This document shows, in pieces, positions 7,568-15,664 of a stretch of DNA of 38,856 nucleotides. The stretch is from the NCBI GenBank assembly GCA_028291265.1, contig JAQGIK010000115.1:1-38856 (forward strand), given 5' to 3'. This DNA is from Caulobacter sp. (lineage in GTDB: Bacteria; Pseudomonadota; Alphaproteobacteria; Caulobacterales; Caulobacteraceae). Every line of letters starts with the position of its first letter. The stretch's first letter is position 1. Below the pieces are notes generated by a model that searched no databases, was not told the origin of the DNA, and saw only the letters and a program-made list of their open reading frames with translations. Both the position numbers and the translations under genes were made by a program.

Positions 7568-10500
7568 TCTCCGCCCTGATCCATGCCGCCATCCGGCGGC
7601 GCAAGGTGGTGCTGGGGGTGGCGGCGGTGCTGTCCGTCTTCGGCCTCGTCACCTATCTCAACCTGCCGCGCGAATCCTCGCCCGACATCCCGGTGCCGTT
7701 CATCAGCATCCAGGTGCCCTACCCCGGCGTCTCGCCGGAGGACGCCGAACGCCTGCTGGTCCGCCCGCTGGAGACCGAGCTTCAGTCCCTTGAGGGCCTG
7801 AAGGAGATGAACGGCGTGGCGGTGCAGAACGCCGCCCTGATCTACCTGGAGTTCGACGTCTCCTTCGACGTCGACAAGGTGCTGCAGGACGTCCGCGCCA
7901 AGGTCGACATGGCCCGCGGCCGCTTCCCGCCCGACGCCGAAGAACCGATCATCTCCGAGAACAACGTCAACGACGACCCGTTCATCGGCATCATGATGTA
8001 TGGCGCCGCCCCCGAACGGACGATGTTCCAGACGGCGCGCGAGCTGCAGGACCGTCTCGAAACCCTGCCCGGCGTGCTGCGCACCGACCTCGGCGGCGGC
8101 CGCGAGGAGCTGCTCGAGGTCACCATCGACCCGGCCCGCATGCAGGCCGCCAACGTCAGCGCCACCGAGCTGTCGCAGGTCATCGGCCGCAACAACCAGC
8201 TGATCCCGGCCGGCAACCTGCGAACGAAAGAGACCGAGTTCGCGGTCAAGATCCCCGGCGTCATCGAGAAGCCGGAAGACATTCTCGCCCTGCCGATCAA
8301 GCGCAACGGCGACCGGCTGATCACGGTCGGCGACATCGGCCAGGTGCGCCGCACCTTCAAGGATCCGGGCCGGATCACCCGCTTCAACGGCCAGCCGACC
8401 TTCTCCATCGACGTGGTCAAGCGCTCCGGCGCCAACATCCTCGACAGTGTGAAACAGGTCCGCGCCGCCGTCGCCGAGGAGCAGAAGCGCTGGCCCGAGA
8501 CGATCCAGGTCGCCTACACCTTCGACGAAAGCGAGTTCATCGAGCGCAGCCTCTCCATCCTCGAGAGCGGGCTGATCATCGCCACCATCCTGGTCATGAC
8601 CATCATCGTCGGCAGCCTCGGGGTGCGACAGGGGATCATGGTCGGGCTGTCGATCCCGGTCTGCTTCATGATCGGCTTCCTGCTGCTGCAGGCCTTCGGC
8701 CTTACCCTCAACCAGATGGTCATGTTCGGGCTCGTGCTTGCCGTCGGGATATTGGTCGACGGCGGCATCGTCGTGGTCGAATACGCCGACCGGAAGATGG
8801 CCGAGGGCATGGACCGCGAGGAGGCCTTCGCGGCCGCCGGCACCCGCATGTTCTGGCCCGTGGTCAACGGCACCCTGACGACGCTCTGCGCCTTCGTGCC
8901 GTTCCTGTTCTGGAACTCCATCCCCGGCAAGTTCATGAGCTTCTTGCCCATCACCCTGATGATGGTGCTGTCGGCCTCGATCTTCGTCGCCCTGATCTTC
9001 ACCCCGGCCCTCGGCTCGATCTTCGGCCGCAAGCAGGGCGTCGACCTCCATCACCTGGAGGAGATCCGCAAGTCGGAGCACGGCGATCCGCGCCAGATGG
9101 ACGGCTTCATGGGCTGGTACGCCCGGATCCTGTGGTGGTCGGGCCACCACCCCTTCCGGGTCACCGGCATGGCCCTGGTGGTCATCGTCGCCATCGTCAC
9201 GGCCTTCTCGCTGCAGAAGCACCGCACCGAGTTCTTCCTCGACCAGGACCCCGAGTACGCGGCCGTCTACGTCAAGGCGCGCGGCAACCTGACCCCGGAA
9301 TCCGCCAACATCCTGGTCAGCCAGGTCGAACAGCGGCTGGTCGGCATCAAGGGCGTCAACTCGACCTATGTCTCGGCCGGCAAGATGGGCAGCGGCGGCT
9401 TCGGCGGCCCGCCCGCCGACTCCGTGGGCCGCATCCAGATCGACTTCGTCGACTTCGAGGAACGCAAGGAACTGGGCATCCGCGGCAAGGACATCGCCGA
9501 CGAGATCCGAAAGCGTGTCGCCGACATGCCGGGCATCCTGACCGAGGTGCGCCTGCCGCAAGGCGGGCCGCCACAGGGCAAGGACGTCCAGGTCGAGATG
9601 CGCGGCGCCGACCCCGCCGCCCTCAACCGCGCCGCCGACCTGGTCAAGGCCAAGCTGGCCAACGACCCGCAGCTGATCGAGCAGGAGGACAACCGCGCCT
9701 CGCCCGGCATCGAGCTGAACCTGACCATCGACCGCGCCGCCGCCGGCCGTTACGGCGTCGACGTGCTGTCGGTCGGTCAGGCCATCCAGTTCGTCACCAC
9801 CGGCGTCCTGGCCGGCCGCTTCCGGCCCGACGACGCCGACGACGAGCTCGACATCCGCGTCCGCTTCACGCCGGAAAACCGCAACCTCGCCGCCTTCGAC
9901 CAGCTGAAGATCACCACTCCCTTCGGGCCGGTGCCGGCCAGCTACTTCATCAAGGAACGGCCGAGCCAGCAGGTGACCAGCATCCAGCGGCGCGACGGCC
10001 AACGCCTCGTCCTGCTGCAGGCCAACACCATCGACAAGGTCGCCGCCAACCAGAAGATCGCCGAGCTCAAGCCCTGGCTCGAAAAGGCCCCGATCGATCC
10101 CAGCGTGCGCTGGAAGTTCAGCGGCTCCGACGAGGAAGGGGCTGAGGCCGCCCAGTTCTTCATGGTCGCCATGCTGGCCACCCTCTGCATGATGGCGGTC
10201 ATCCTGCTGTGGCAGTTCAACAGCTTCTACGGGATCCTGGTCACCCTCTCGGCGGTCATCCTGTCGGTGGTCGGGGTGTTGCTGGGGGTGGTGGTCAACG
10301 TCGCCCATACCTTCGACTACATCTCGGTGATCATGCTGGGGACAGGGATCATCGCCTTGGCCGGGGTCGTGGTCGGCCACAACATCGTGCTGGTCGACAC
10401 CTTCTACCAGCTGCGCCGACAGGGTTACGAACCGGACGAGGCGGCCATGCGCTCGGCCGTCCAGCGCTTCCGCCCGGTCATGCTGACCACGGTGGTGACC

Positions 10501-10833
10501 GTCATCGGCCTGTTGCCGCTGATGTTTGAACTGCACCCCAACTTCCGGGGCCTGCATTTCGAGTACAAGGCGCCGGGCTCCGAATGGTGGGTCCAGCTGT
10601 CGGGCGCCGTGGTCTGGGGCCTCAGCTTCTCGACCCTCCTGACCCTGTTCCTGACCCCGGCCGCCCTGGCCGCGCCCAAGACCCTGGTCCGCCGGTTCCG
10701 CAACATCTGGAACATGCTGTTCAACGGCGTCGCCTGGCGCGACCGCGTCCGCCAGGGCGACAGCGTCCGCATCGACGAGGAACCCCACACCGCGCCGGCC
10801 AACGAAGACGGCCTGAGGCCGGCGGCGGAGTAG
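7564..10833 (+). CDS. efflux RND transporter permease
   Basis: A 1089-residue inner-membrane proton-driven pump with the usual RND layout: TM1, a large periplasmic loop, TM2-6, a second loop and TM7-12. PRESSPDIPVPFISIQVPYPG after TM1 is typical of the HAE/AcrB-like superfamily. The TM4 region reads GILVDGGIVVVEYADR: the first relay Asp (about residue 399) is present, but the second position is Gly instead of the AcrB Asp. TM10 reads LAGVVVGHNIVLVD and lacks the AcrB lysine. Only the adaptor is cotranscribed, so the outer-membrane factor must be encoded elsewhere. Substrate unknown. Confidence 0.93.
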   Translation: MISALIHAAIRRRKVVLGVAAVLSVFGLVTYLNLPRESSPDIPVPFISIQVPYPGVSPEDAERLLVRPLETELQSLEGLKEMNGVAVQNAALIYLEFDVSFDVDKVLQDVRAKVDMARGRFPPDAEEPIISENNVNDDPFIGIMMYGAAPERTMFQTARELQDRLETLPGVLRTDLGGGREELLEVTIDPARMQAANVSATELSQVIGRNNQLIPAGNLRTKETEFAVKIPGVIEKPEDILALPIKRNGDRLITVGDIGQVRRTFKDPGRITRFNGQPTFSIDVVKRSGANILDSVKQVRAAVAEEQKRWPETIQVAYTFDESEFIERSLSILESGLIIATILVMTIIVGSLGVRQGIMVGLSIPVCFMIGFLLLQAFGLTLNQMVMFGLVLAVGILVDGGIVVVEYADRKMAEGMDREEAFAAAGTRMFWPVVNGTLTTLCAFVPFLFWNSIPGKFMSFLPITLMMVLSASIFVALIFTPALGSIFGRKQGVDLHHLEEIRKSEHGDPRQMDGFMGWYARILWWSGHHPFRVTGMALVVIVAIVTAFSLQKHRTEFFLDQDPEYAAVYVKARGNLTPESANILVSQVEQRLVGIKGVNSTYVSAGKMGSGGFGGPPADSVGRIQIDFVDFEERKELGIRGKDIADEIRKRVADMPGILTEVRLPQGGPPQGKDVQVEMRGADPAALNRAADLVKAKLANDPQLIEQEDNRASPGIELNLTIDRAAAGRYGVDVLSVGQAIQFVTTGVLAGRFRPDDADDELDIRVRFTPENRNLAAFDQLKITTPFGPVPASYFIKERPSQQVTSIQRRDGQRLVLLQANTIDKVAANQKIAELKPWLEKAPIDPSVRWKFSGSDEEGAEAAQFFMVAMLATLCMMAVILLWQFNSFYGILVTLSAVILSVVGVLLGVVVNVAHTFDYISVIMLGTGIIALAGVVVGHNIVLVDTFYQLRRQGYEPDEAAMRSAVQRFRPVMLTTVVTVIGLLPLMFELHPNFRGLHFEYKAPGSEWWVQLSGAVVWGLSFSTLLTLFLTPAALAAPKTLVRRFRNIWNMLFNGVAWRDRVRQGDSVRIDEEPHTAPANEDGLRPAAE

Positions 10834-10849
10834 CGCGCCAAAGGTGCGC

Positions 10850-11025
10850 CCTTCTCCCGCTTGCCGGGAGAAGGTGGCGGCCGAAGGCCGACGGATGAGG
10901 GCAGCGCCGGCTCATCCGGGTTGCGCGCGTTCTGGCGCGTTCAGCGCTGTCGATAATTTTCTTTGGCCGGTGCTGCCCTCATCCGAGCCCTACGGGCCCA
11001 CCCTCTCCCGGCAAGCGGGAGAAGG
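10850..11025. repeat. long intergenic inverted repeat, family A
   Basis: Arms of about 55 bp (10850-10905 and 10972-11025) are near-identical reverse complements separated by about 66 bp. Each arm contains its own small hairpin, CTTCTCCCGCTTGCCGGGAGAAG. It lies between the convergent permease and metallopeptidase genes. There is no T-run, so it is not a classic terminator, and no transposase. It resembles REP/BIME-like palindromic elements common in alphaproteobacterial intergenic DNA. Confidence 0.85.
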
Positions 11026-11036
11026 ATCAGAACAGA

Positions 11037-11894
11037 TCAGAGCGACCGCGCGCCAAACGTGTCGCACGCCGCCGGGTCGCCGGCCTCATACCCGGCCCGG
11101 AACCAGCGCATGCGCTGCGCCGCCGTGCCGTGGGTGAAGGCGTCCGGCACCACCCGCCCCTGCGTCTTCTTCTGGATGGTATCGTCCCCGACCGCCGAGG
11201 CGGCCCCGAGGCCGTCGGTGATGTCCTGCGCGTTGAACTTCAAGCCGCCGCCGGCCTGGGTCCCGGCCCGCGCCGCCCAGACGCCGGCGTAGCAGTCGGC
11301 CTGCAGCTCCAGCCGCACGGCCCCGCTCTCCTCGCCCCGCATGCCGGCCCGTTGCGCCTTCTGCATGGCGCCCTCGAGGTTCTGCACATGGTGGCCCACC
11401 TCATGGGCGATGACGTAGGCCCGGGCGAACTCGCCGCTGGCCCCGAACTTGGTCTCCAGCTCGTTCCAGAAGCTGAGGTCGAGATAAACCTTGTGGTCGG
11501 TCGGGCAGTAGAACGGCCCCATCGCCGCCTGGCCGGTCCCGCAGCCGGTGCCCGTCGCGCCGTCGTACAAGACCGCCCCGGCCGGCCGCTCGTACTGCTT
11601 GCCCGAAGCCGCATAGATCGCCGTCCAGACCTCGGTGGTCGATTGCTCGACGACATCGACGAACTGTCCGGCCTCGTCGGTCGGCGTGCCCCGCGCGCCT
11701 TCCTGGGCTGGAACCGCGCCGCCGCTCCCGCCGACGATGTCCATCATCTGCTGCGGGTCGACGTCGAACACGAACACCCCGATCAGCACCGCCGCGATGC
11801 CGAGAATGCCGATCCCGCCGCCCACGGCCGCGCCGCCGCCCATGCCCCGCCGGTCTTCGATATTGCCGCCCCGGCGGCCGCCGCGCCATTCCAT
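11037..11894 (-). CDS. neutral zinc metallopeptidase, YpfJ family
   Basis: A 285-residue membrane-anchored protein. The basic N-terminus (MEWRGGRRGGNIEDRRG) is typical of the YpfJ family. One transmembrane segment (about 22-43) is followed by a periplasmic domain with the zinc motif HEVGH (residues 164-168) in AYVIAHEVGHHVQNLEG. Cysteines in TGCGT, FYCPTD and QADCYAG may form disulfides. The open frame reaches 11996, but the ATG at 11894 has GGGAGAA upstream and gives the family start. Its proteolytic role is not defined for the family. The Ala-Cys-Asp C-terminus ends near the inverted repeat. Confidence 0.9.
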   Translation of the reverse strand: MEWRGGRRGGNIEDRRGMGGGAAVGGGIGILGIAAVLIGVFVFDVDPQQMMDIVGGSGGAVPAQEGARGTPTDEAGQFVDVVEQSTTEVWTAIYAASGKQYERPAGAVLYDGATGTGCGTGQAAMGPFYCPTDHKVYLDLSFWNELETKFGASGEFARAYVIAHEVGHHVQNLEGAMQKAQRAGMRGEESGAVRLELQADCYAGVWAARAGTQAGGGLKFNAQDITDGLGAASAVGDDTIQKKTQGRVVPDAFTHGTAAQRMRWFRAGYEAGDPAACDTFGARSL

Positions 11895-12000
11895 GAGGTC
11901 TTCTCCCAGCCCGTGTCCGCGCACAGTGACCTCAGGAACGCGGCGACGGCAACTGCGATCCGCCCATGCGCGAAGGTGGAGGCCCCACACCCCCACACAT

Positions 12001-12132
12001 CGTCATCCTAGGCCTTGTGCCTAGGACCCATGGGTCAGCTTCGACGATCGGATGGCATGGAGGCAATGACACGGCCTCACCCGTCCGCGCATGGCGGAGG
12101 AATGGGTCCTAGGGACAAGCCCTAGGATGACG
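12001..12132. repeat. long intergenic inverted repeat, family B
   Basis: Arms of 30 bp (12001-12030, starting CGTCATCCTAGG, and 12103-12132, ending CCTAGGATGACG) are reverse complements with two or three mismatches and flank about 72 bp. Each arm also contains a small internal dyad around CCTAGG. It lies between the metallopeptidase start and the end of the TPR operon, with no ORF inside. Unrelated in sequence to the element at 10850. Confidence 0.85.
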
Positions 12133-12143
12133 ATGGAGAACGA

Positions 12144-12695
12144 TCAGGGGTTCTCCACCCTGAACCGCACCAACTGCTTCGCCGGCGCGTCCCAGTCCGG
12201 GTCGAGCGTCTGGGCCTTGCGGTAGTCCAGCCACGCCGCCTTGGCGTCGCCAAGCCCCTCCTGGGCCAGCGCCCGGTTGTAGTAGGCCTTGGCCGGCTCA
12301 TCGACGCCGAGTTGGATGCCCCGGTCGATCTCGGCCAGCGCCCCGGCATAGTCCCGGTCCGCCATCCGCAGCACGCCGCGGTTGACGAAGGCCTCGCCCA
12401 GTTCCGGGCTCAGCCGGATGGCGTCCTCGAAATCCCGCGCGGCCGGGCCATAGGCCTTGCCCCGCATCAGCATCACGCCCCGGTTGACGAGGGTGCCGGC
12501 GCGGTCACGGGTCGCCAGCGCCTCGTCGAGCGCGCGTGTACAGGTTTCGACGGAAGCCTTGTCCGACTTGCCGCGGAAGGCCGCCTTGGAGCAGGCCGGC
12601 GCGAGGCCTTCGCCCAGCACCAGGACTGACGCGCTGGCGGAACCTGCCGCCAGCGCCATCAGCGCGCCCGCCAGAAGTGCGGGCGCCAGTCTCAT
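12144..12695 (-). CDS. exported TPR-repeat protein (paralog 2)
   Basis: A 183-residue secreted protein. A signal peptide (about 1-23, ending ASAS) is followed by two conserved cysteines (APACSKAA, VETCTRA) and about three TPR units: the NRGVMLM, NRGVLRM and YNRALAQ helices, with GxAxxDFxxAIRL and EIDRG elements. TPRs mediate protein contacts, presumably in the periplasm. The ATG at 12695 overlaps the TGA of the upstream paralog by four bases (ATGA), so translation is coupled. It aligns with its neighbour along the whole length, indicating tandem duplication. Partner unknown. Confidence 0.85.
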   Translation of the reverse strand: MRLAPALLAGALMALAAGSASASVLVLGEGLAPACSKAAFRGKSDKASVETCTRALDEALATRDRAGTLVNRGVMLMRGKAYGPAARDFEDAIRLSPELGEAFVNRGVLRMADRDYAGALAEIDRGIQLGVDEPAKAYYNRALAQEGLGDAKAAWLDYRKAQTLDPDWDAPAKQLVRFRVENP

Positions 12696-13258
12696 TTCCG
12701 GGTCACCTGGAAGCGGGTGAGCTGCAGCTGCGGCTCTTTCCATTCCGGGGCCAGGGCGATGGCCTGTTGATAGGCCAGGTAGGCGTTCTTGGGATCGCCG
12801 AGGGCTTCATAGGCGATGCCGCGGTTGTACCAGGCCTTTTCCGGCTCATCGACGCCGAGCGCCATGCCGCGATCGATCTCGGAGAGACCTTCCGCGTATT
12901 TGTTCTGGGCAATCAGGCTGGCGCCCCAGTTGACGTAGGCTTCACCCATGTCCGGCGCCAGGCGCAGGGCGTTGGCGAAGTCTGAGCGGGCGTCGTCGTA
13001 GGACGCGCGGCGCAGTTTCAGGATGCCGCGGTTGACGAAGGTGCCGGCGCGGTCGCGCGGGCCCATGGCCTGGGTTTCGATGGCCAGGGTGCAGTTGTCG
13101 ATGGACTTCAGGTCGTTGCGACCGCCGATGGCGGCCTTGGAACAGACCGTCGCCAGACCGGCTCCGAGCACAAGAGCTGCGCCGGAAGCGGGGGTGGTGG
13201 CGGCAAACAGCGTGGCGGCCGTCATGGCGGCGGCTACGAACGCGACTTTCTTTGTCAT
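12692..13258 (-). CDS. exported TPR-repeat protein (paralog 1)
   Basis: A 188-residue secreted protein with a clear signal peptide (MTKKVAFVAAAMTAATLFA..., cleavage near ASG-AA). The mature part has the same architecture as the downstream paralog: cysteines in TVCSKAA and NCTLA, RDRAGTFVNRGI, EIDRGMALGVDEPEKAWYNRG and a terminal QLTRFQV. The ATG at 13258 has a strong GGGAGG about eight bases upstream. Unlike the second copy, one NWG replaces NRG. It heads a two-gene operon; function unknown. Confidence 0.87.
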   Translation of the reverse strand: MTKKVAFVAAAMTAATLFAATTPASGAALVLGAGLATVCSKAAIGGRNDLKSIDNCTLAIETQAMGPRDRAGTFVNRGILKLRRASYDDARSDFANALRLAPDMGEAYVNWGASLIAQNKYAEGLSEIDRGMALGVDEPEKAWYNRGIAYEALGDPKNAYLAYQQAIALAPEWKEPQLQLTRFQVTRK

Positions 13259-13613
13259 TGTTATTCCTCCCAGCGCTCAGGTTGTGACCGTCGTTAAAGT
13301 ATCACGGTTCGTGGATAAGCCGCATTACAAATAGACGTTGTCAAGCGGCTCGAAGGTCACGCTCGCGATCGATTGATCTTCCTCGCTCCGGCCCAATTCC
13401 TAAAGGCCAAAACGCGCCGGGTTCGGGCCGAAATCGCAGTAGGCGGCCGGGCGATTTCCCGGGCGCGTCTTCCAGGCGGCGTCGGCGCTGCTTGACGTCG
13501 CCGTCAGCCTACTGATCGATATCTTGGACGACGCGCTGTTGTCCGGCGCAAGTCGGCCGGGAACGGAAGACAGCCGCTTGACCTTTGGCGCCAACAGGAT
13601 ATCGACAGACCCC
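13259..13613. other. divergent intergenic region (TPR operon / dcyD)
   Basis: A 355-bp stretch without a convincing gene; small open frames here lack coding character. On the minus strand TTGACA is present (plus-strand 13339-13344) upstream of the TPR operon, but no good -10 at standard spacing was found. The segment nearest the TPR gene is AT-richer and ends in a strong ribosome binding site. Nothing else stands out. Confidence 0.5.
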
Positions 13614-14612
13614 ATGAATCTGACCCGCTTCCCCCGCGCCCGCTTCGCCCATCTGCCGACCCCGCTTGAGCCGGCGCCGCGCCTTGGCTCCGTACTCGGC
13701 ATCGACCTCTGGATTAAGCGCGACGACTGCACCGGCCTGGCCGGCGGCGGCAACAAGACCCGCAAGCTGGAATTCCTGCTCGGCGAGGCGCTGGAAGCGG
13801 GCGCCGACACCCTGATCACCCAGGGCGCGGTGCAGTCCAACCACGTGCGCCAGACCGCCGCCGCCGCCGCCCGCTTCGGCCTGGCCTGCGAGATCGTCCT
13901 CGAGGACAGGACGGGGAATCGCAGCCCCGACTATGTGGGTTCCGGCAACGTCCTGCTCGACCGCCTGCTCGGCGGGAGCATGCGCACCGTCCCCGCCGAC
14001 ACCGACATGAACGCCGCCATGGCCGCCTTGGCCGAACAGCTCCGCAGCGAAGGCAAGAAGCCCTACATCATCCCCGGCGGCGGCTCGAACAGCACCGGCG
14101 CGCTCGGCTACGTCGACTGCGCCCTCGAACTGGCGCACCAGGCCAACGCCACCGGCCTGAAGATCGATCGCCTGGTCACCGCCACCGGCAGCGCCGGCAC
14201 CCACGCCGGCCTCGTCGCCGGCTTCGCGGTCAGCGGCGCCGACATACCCGTCCTTGGAATCGGCGTCCGCGCGCCCAGGGCCAGGCAGGAAGAGAATGTC
14301 TTCAAGCTGGCCGTCGAGACCGCCGCCCGCCTCGGTCACGAGAACCGGGTGAAGCGCGAGCAGGTCGTCGCCGACTGCGACTACGTCGGGGCCGGCTACG
14401 GCCTGATCGACCAGGGGGTGATCGACGCCCTCGCATTGGCCGCCCGCACCGAAGGCCTGCTGTTCGACCCGGTCTACACCGGCAAGGCGCTCAAGGGCCT
14501 GATCGCCCTCAGCAAGGCCGACGCCTTCAAGGGCGAGACCGTGGTCTTCCTCCACACCGGCGGCGCCCAGGGCCTGTCCGGCTACCACTTCGAACTGGAA
14601 GCGGGCCTCTAG
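13614..14612 (+). CDS. dcyD: D-cysteine desulfhydrase
   Basis: A 332-residue fold-type II PLP enzyme of the ACC deaminase/D-cysteine desulfhydrase family (EC 4.4.1.15: D-cysteine to pyruvate, sulfide and ammonia). It has LPTPLEPAPRLG, LWIKRDDCTGLAGGGNKTRK with the PLP-lysine motif NKTRK (about 47-51), QSNHVRQTAAAAA, and the phosphate loop in TGSAGTHAG. The open frame extends back to 13524, but the ATG at 13614 gives the family start. The stop TAG abuts the racemase ATG. 1-aminocyclopropane-1-carboxylate deaminase is the main alternative. Confidence 0.87.
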   Translation: MNLTRFPRARFAHLPTPLEPAPRLGSVLGIDLWIKRDDCTGLAGGGNKTRKLEFLLGEALEAGADTLITQGAVQSNHVRQTAAAAARFGLACEIVLEDRTGNRSPDYVGSGNVLLDRLLGGSMRTVPADTDMNAAMAALAEQLRSEGKKPYIIPGGGSNSTGALGYVDCALELAHQANATGLKIDRLVTATGSAGTHAGLVAGFAVSGADIPVLGIGVRAPRARQEENVFKLAVETAARLGHENRVKREQVVADCDYVGAGYGLIDQGVIDALALAARTEGLLFDPVYTGKALKGLIALSKADAFKGETVVFLHTGGAQGLSGYHFELEAGL

Positions 14613-15275
14613 ATGAAGGTCTTGGGCGTCCTCGGCGGCATGGGCCCCGCCGCCACCCTCGATTTCCTCGCCAAGCTTCAGGCCGCCACCCCGGCCGCCC
14701 GCGACCAGGACCACATCCGCGTGCTGATGGACCTCAACCCCCAGGTCCCCGACCGCAATGTCGAGGGCGGCGCGGCGGGACCGGTGCTGGCCCAGATGGC
14801 CGTCCGCCTGCGCGAGGCCGGCGCCCAGGTCCTGGCCATGCCCTGCAATACCGCCCACCTGCACGCCGAGGAGATCCGGGCGGCGTCCGGCCTGCCGCTC
14901 ATCGACCTGATCGACGTCGCCGTGGACGAGATGGTCCGGTTGGGGGGCAAGGCGGCAGGCGTCCTGGCGACCGACCTGGCCGGAGATATGTACGCGCAGC
15001 GAATCCGGGCGCGCGGTCTCGAAAGCCGGCGGCTGTCGCCAACGAAGCAGCACGACATGATGACAGGCGTCTATCGCGTCAAAGCCGGGACGGCGGATCA
15101 AGAAGACCGGGAAGCCATGCGCATCCACGCGCGGTATCTCATCGACGGCGGATCCGACGTGATCATCGCCGGCTGCACGGAGATTCCGCTGTTGCTCGGT
15201 TCCGAAGACATTCCCCGGCCGTTCATCGACCCGGCCGAAGTGCTCGCCCGGGCCTGCGTCGCCGCCTGCCGCTAG
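14613..15275 (+). CDS. aspartate/glutamate racemase family protein
   Basis: A 220-residue cofactor-independent racemase. It has the N-terminal GVLGGMGPAATLDF and both catalytic cysteines, Cys78 in MPCNTAH and Cys188 in GCTEIPL, so two-base racemase chemistry is intact. It begins immediately after the dcyD stop and is almost certainly cotranscribed. The pairing suggests racemisation and degradation of an amino acid (D-cysteine or a relative), although the family usually acts on Asp or Glu. Its stop shares the palindromic CTAG with the converging GFA gene. Confidence 0.88.
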   Translation: MKVLGVLGGMGPAATLDFLAKLQAATPAARDQDHIRVLMDLNPQVPDRNVEGGAAGPVLAQMAVRLREAGAQVLAMPCNTAHLHAEEIRAASGLPLIDLIDVAVDEMVRLGGKAAGVLATDLAGDMYAQRIRARGLESRRLSPTKQHDMMTGVYRVKAGTADQEDREAMRIHARYLIDGGSDVIIAGCTEIPLLLGSEDIPRPFIDPAEVLARACVAACR

Positions 15276-15664
15276 AACTCGTGGATCTCGATCCCTGTCA
15301 GCGTCACCCACGGATGCGTCCGCTCTTCGTAGACCGCCCGCACCGGCGGCGGAAAGGTCGGGTCGGCGAAGGCGCCGACCGCGACGGCGATCGCCTCGGG
15401 TGACTCCGGGAACCGCCAGGTGATCGTCGACCCGCAACTGGGGCAGAAATCGAAGATGGCCGTCATCCCGCCATCCCCGGTGCGGCTGAAGTTCGAGCGC
15501 GGTCCGACCAGTGTCACCTTGTCGGCGTCGAACCGGGCCTGAACGCCAAAGGCGCTGCCCGTCCGCTGTTGGCAGGCCAGGCAATGACAGACGCTGACCC
15601 GCACCGGCTCGCCCTCGCAGACCGCGGTCAGCGCCCCGCAGGAACAGCTGGCCGTCCGCGTCAT
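15272..15664 (-). CDS. GFA family (glutathione-dependent formaldehyde-activating-like) protein
   Basis: A 130-residue Zn-binding protein with the GFA cysteine pattern: Cys7, Cys9, Cys26, Cys28, Cys31 (CHCLACQQ) and Cys74/Cys77 (FCPSCG). Founding members were proposed to promote S-hydroxymethylglutathione formation; most family members have no proven activity. Its ATG overlaps the tauD-like stop (ATGA, 15661-15664), making it the last gene of the MFS-TauD-GFA operon. It overlaps the racemase stop at CTAG. Confidence 0.88.
   Translation of the reverse strand: MTRTASCSCGALTAVCEGEPVRVSVCHCLACQQRTGSAFGVQARFDADKVTLVGPRSNFSRTGDGGMTAIFDFCPSCGSTITWRFPESPEAIAVAVGAFADPTFPPPVRAVYEERTHPWVTLTGIEIHEF

Noticed and set aside
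7333..10788. 1151-codon minus-strand ORF opposite the RND permease
   Set aside because: Same antisense artefact; the plus strand has full RND structure.
10850..11025. Inverted repeat as a bidirectional intrinsic terminator
   Set aside because: No T-run follows either arm and the arms are about 55 bp with a large spacer; an element-type repeat fits better, although it may still affect 3' ends.
13400..13840. Minus-strand 146-codon ORF at the 5' end of dcyD
   Set aside because: It overlaps the conserved N-terminus of dcyD on the other strand, has Ser/Arg-rich shadow composition and no recognised domain.
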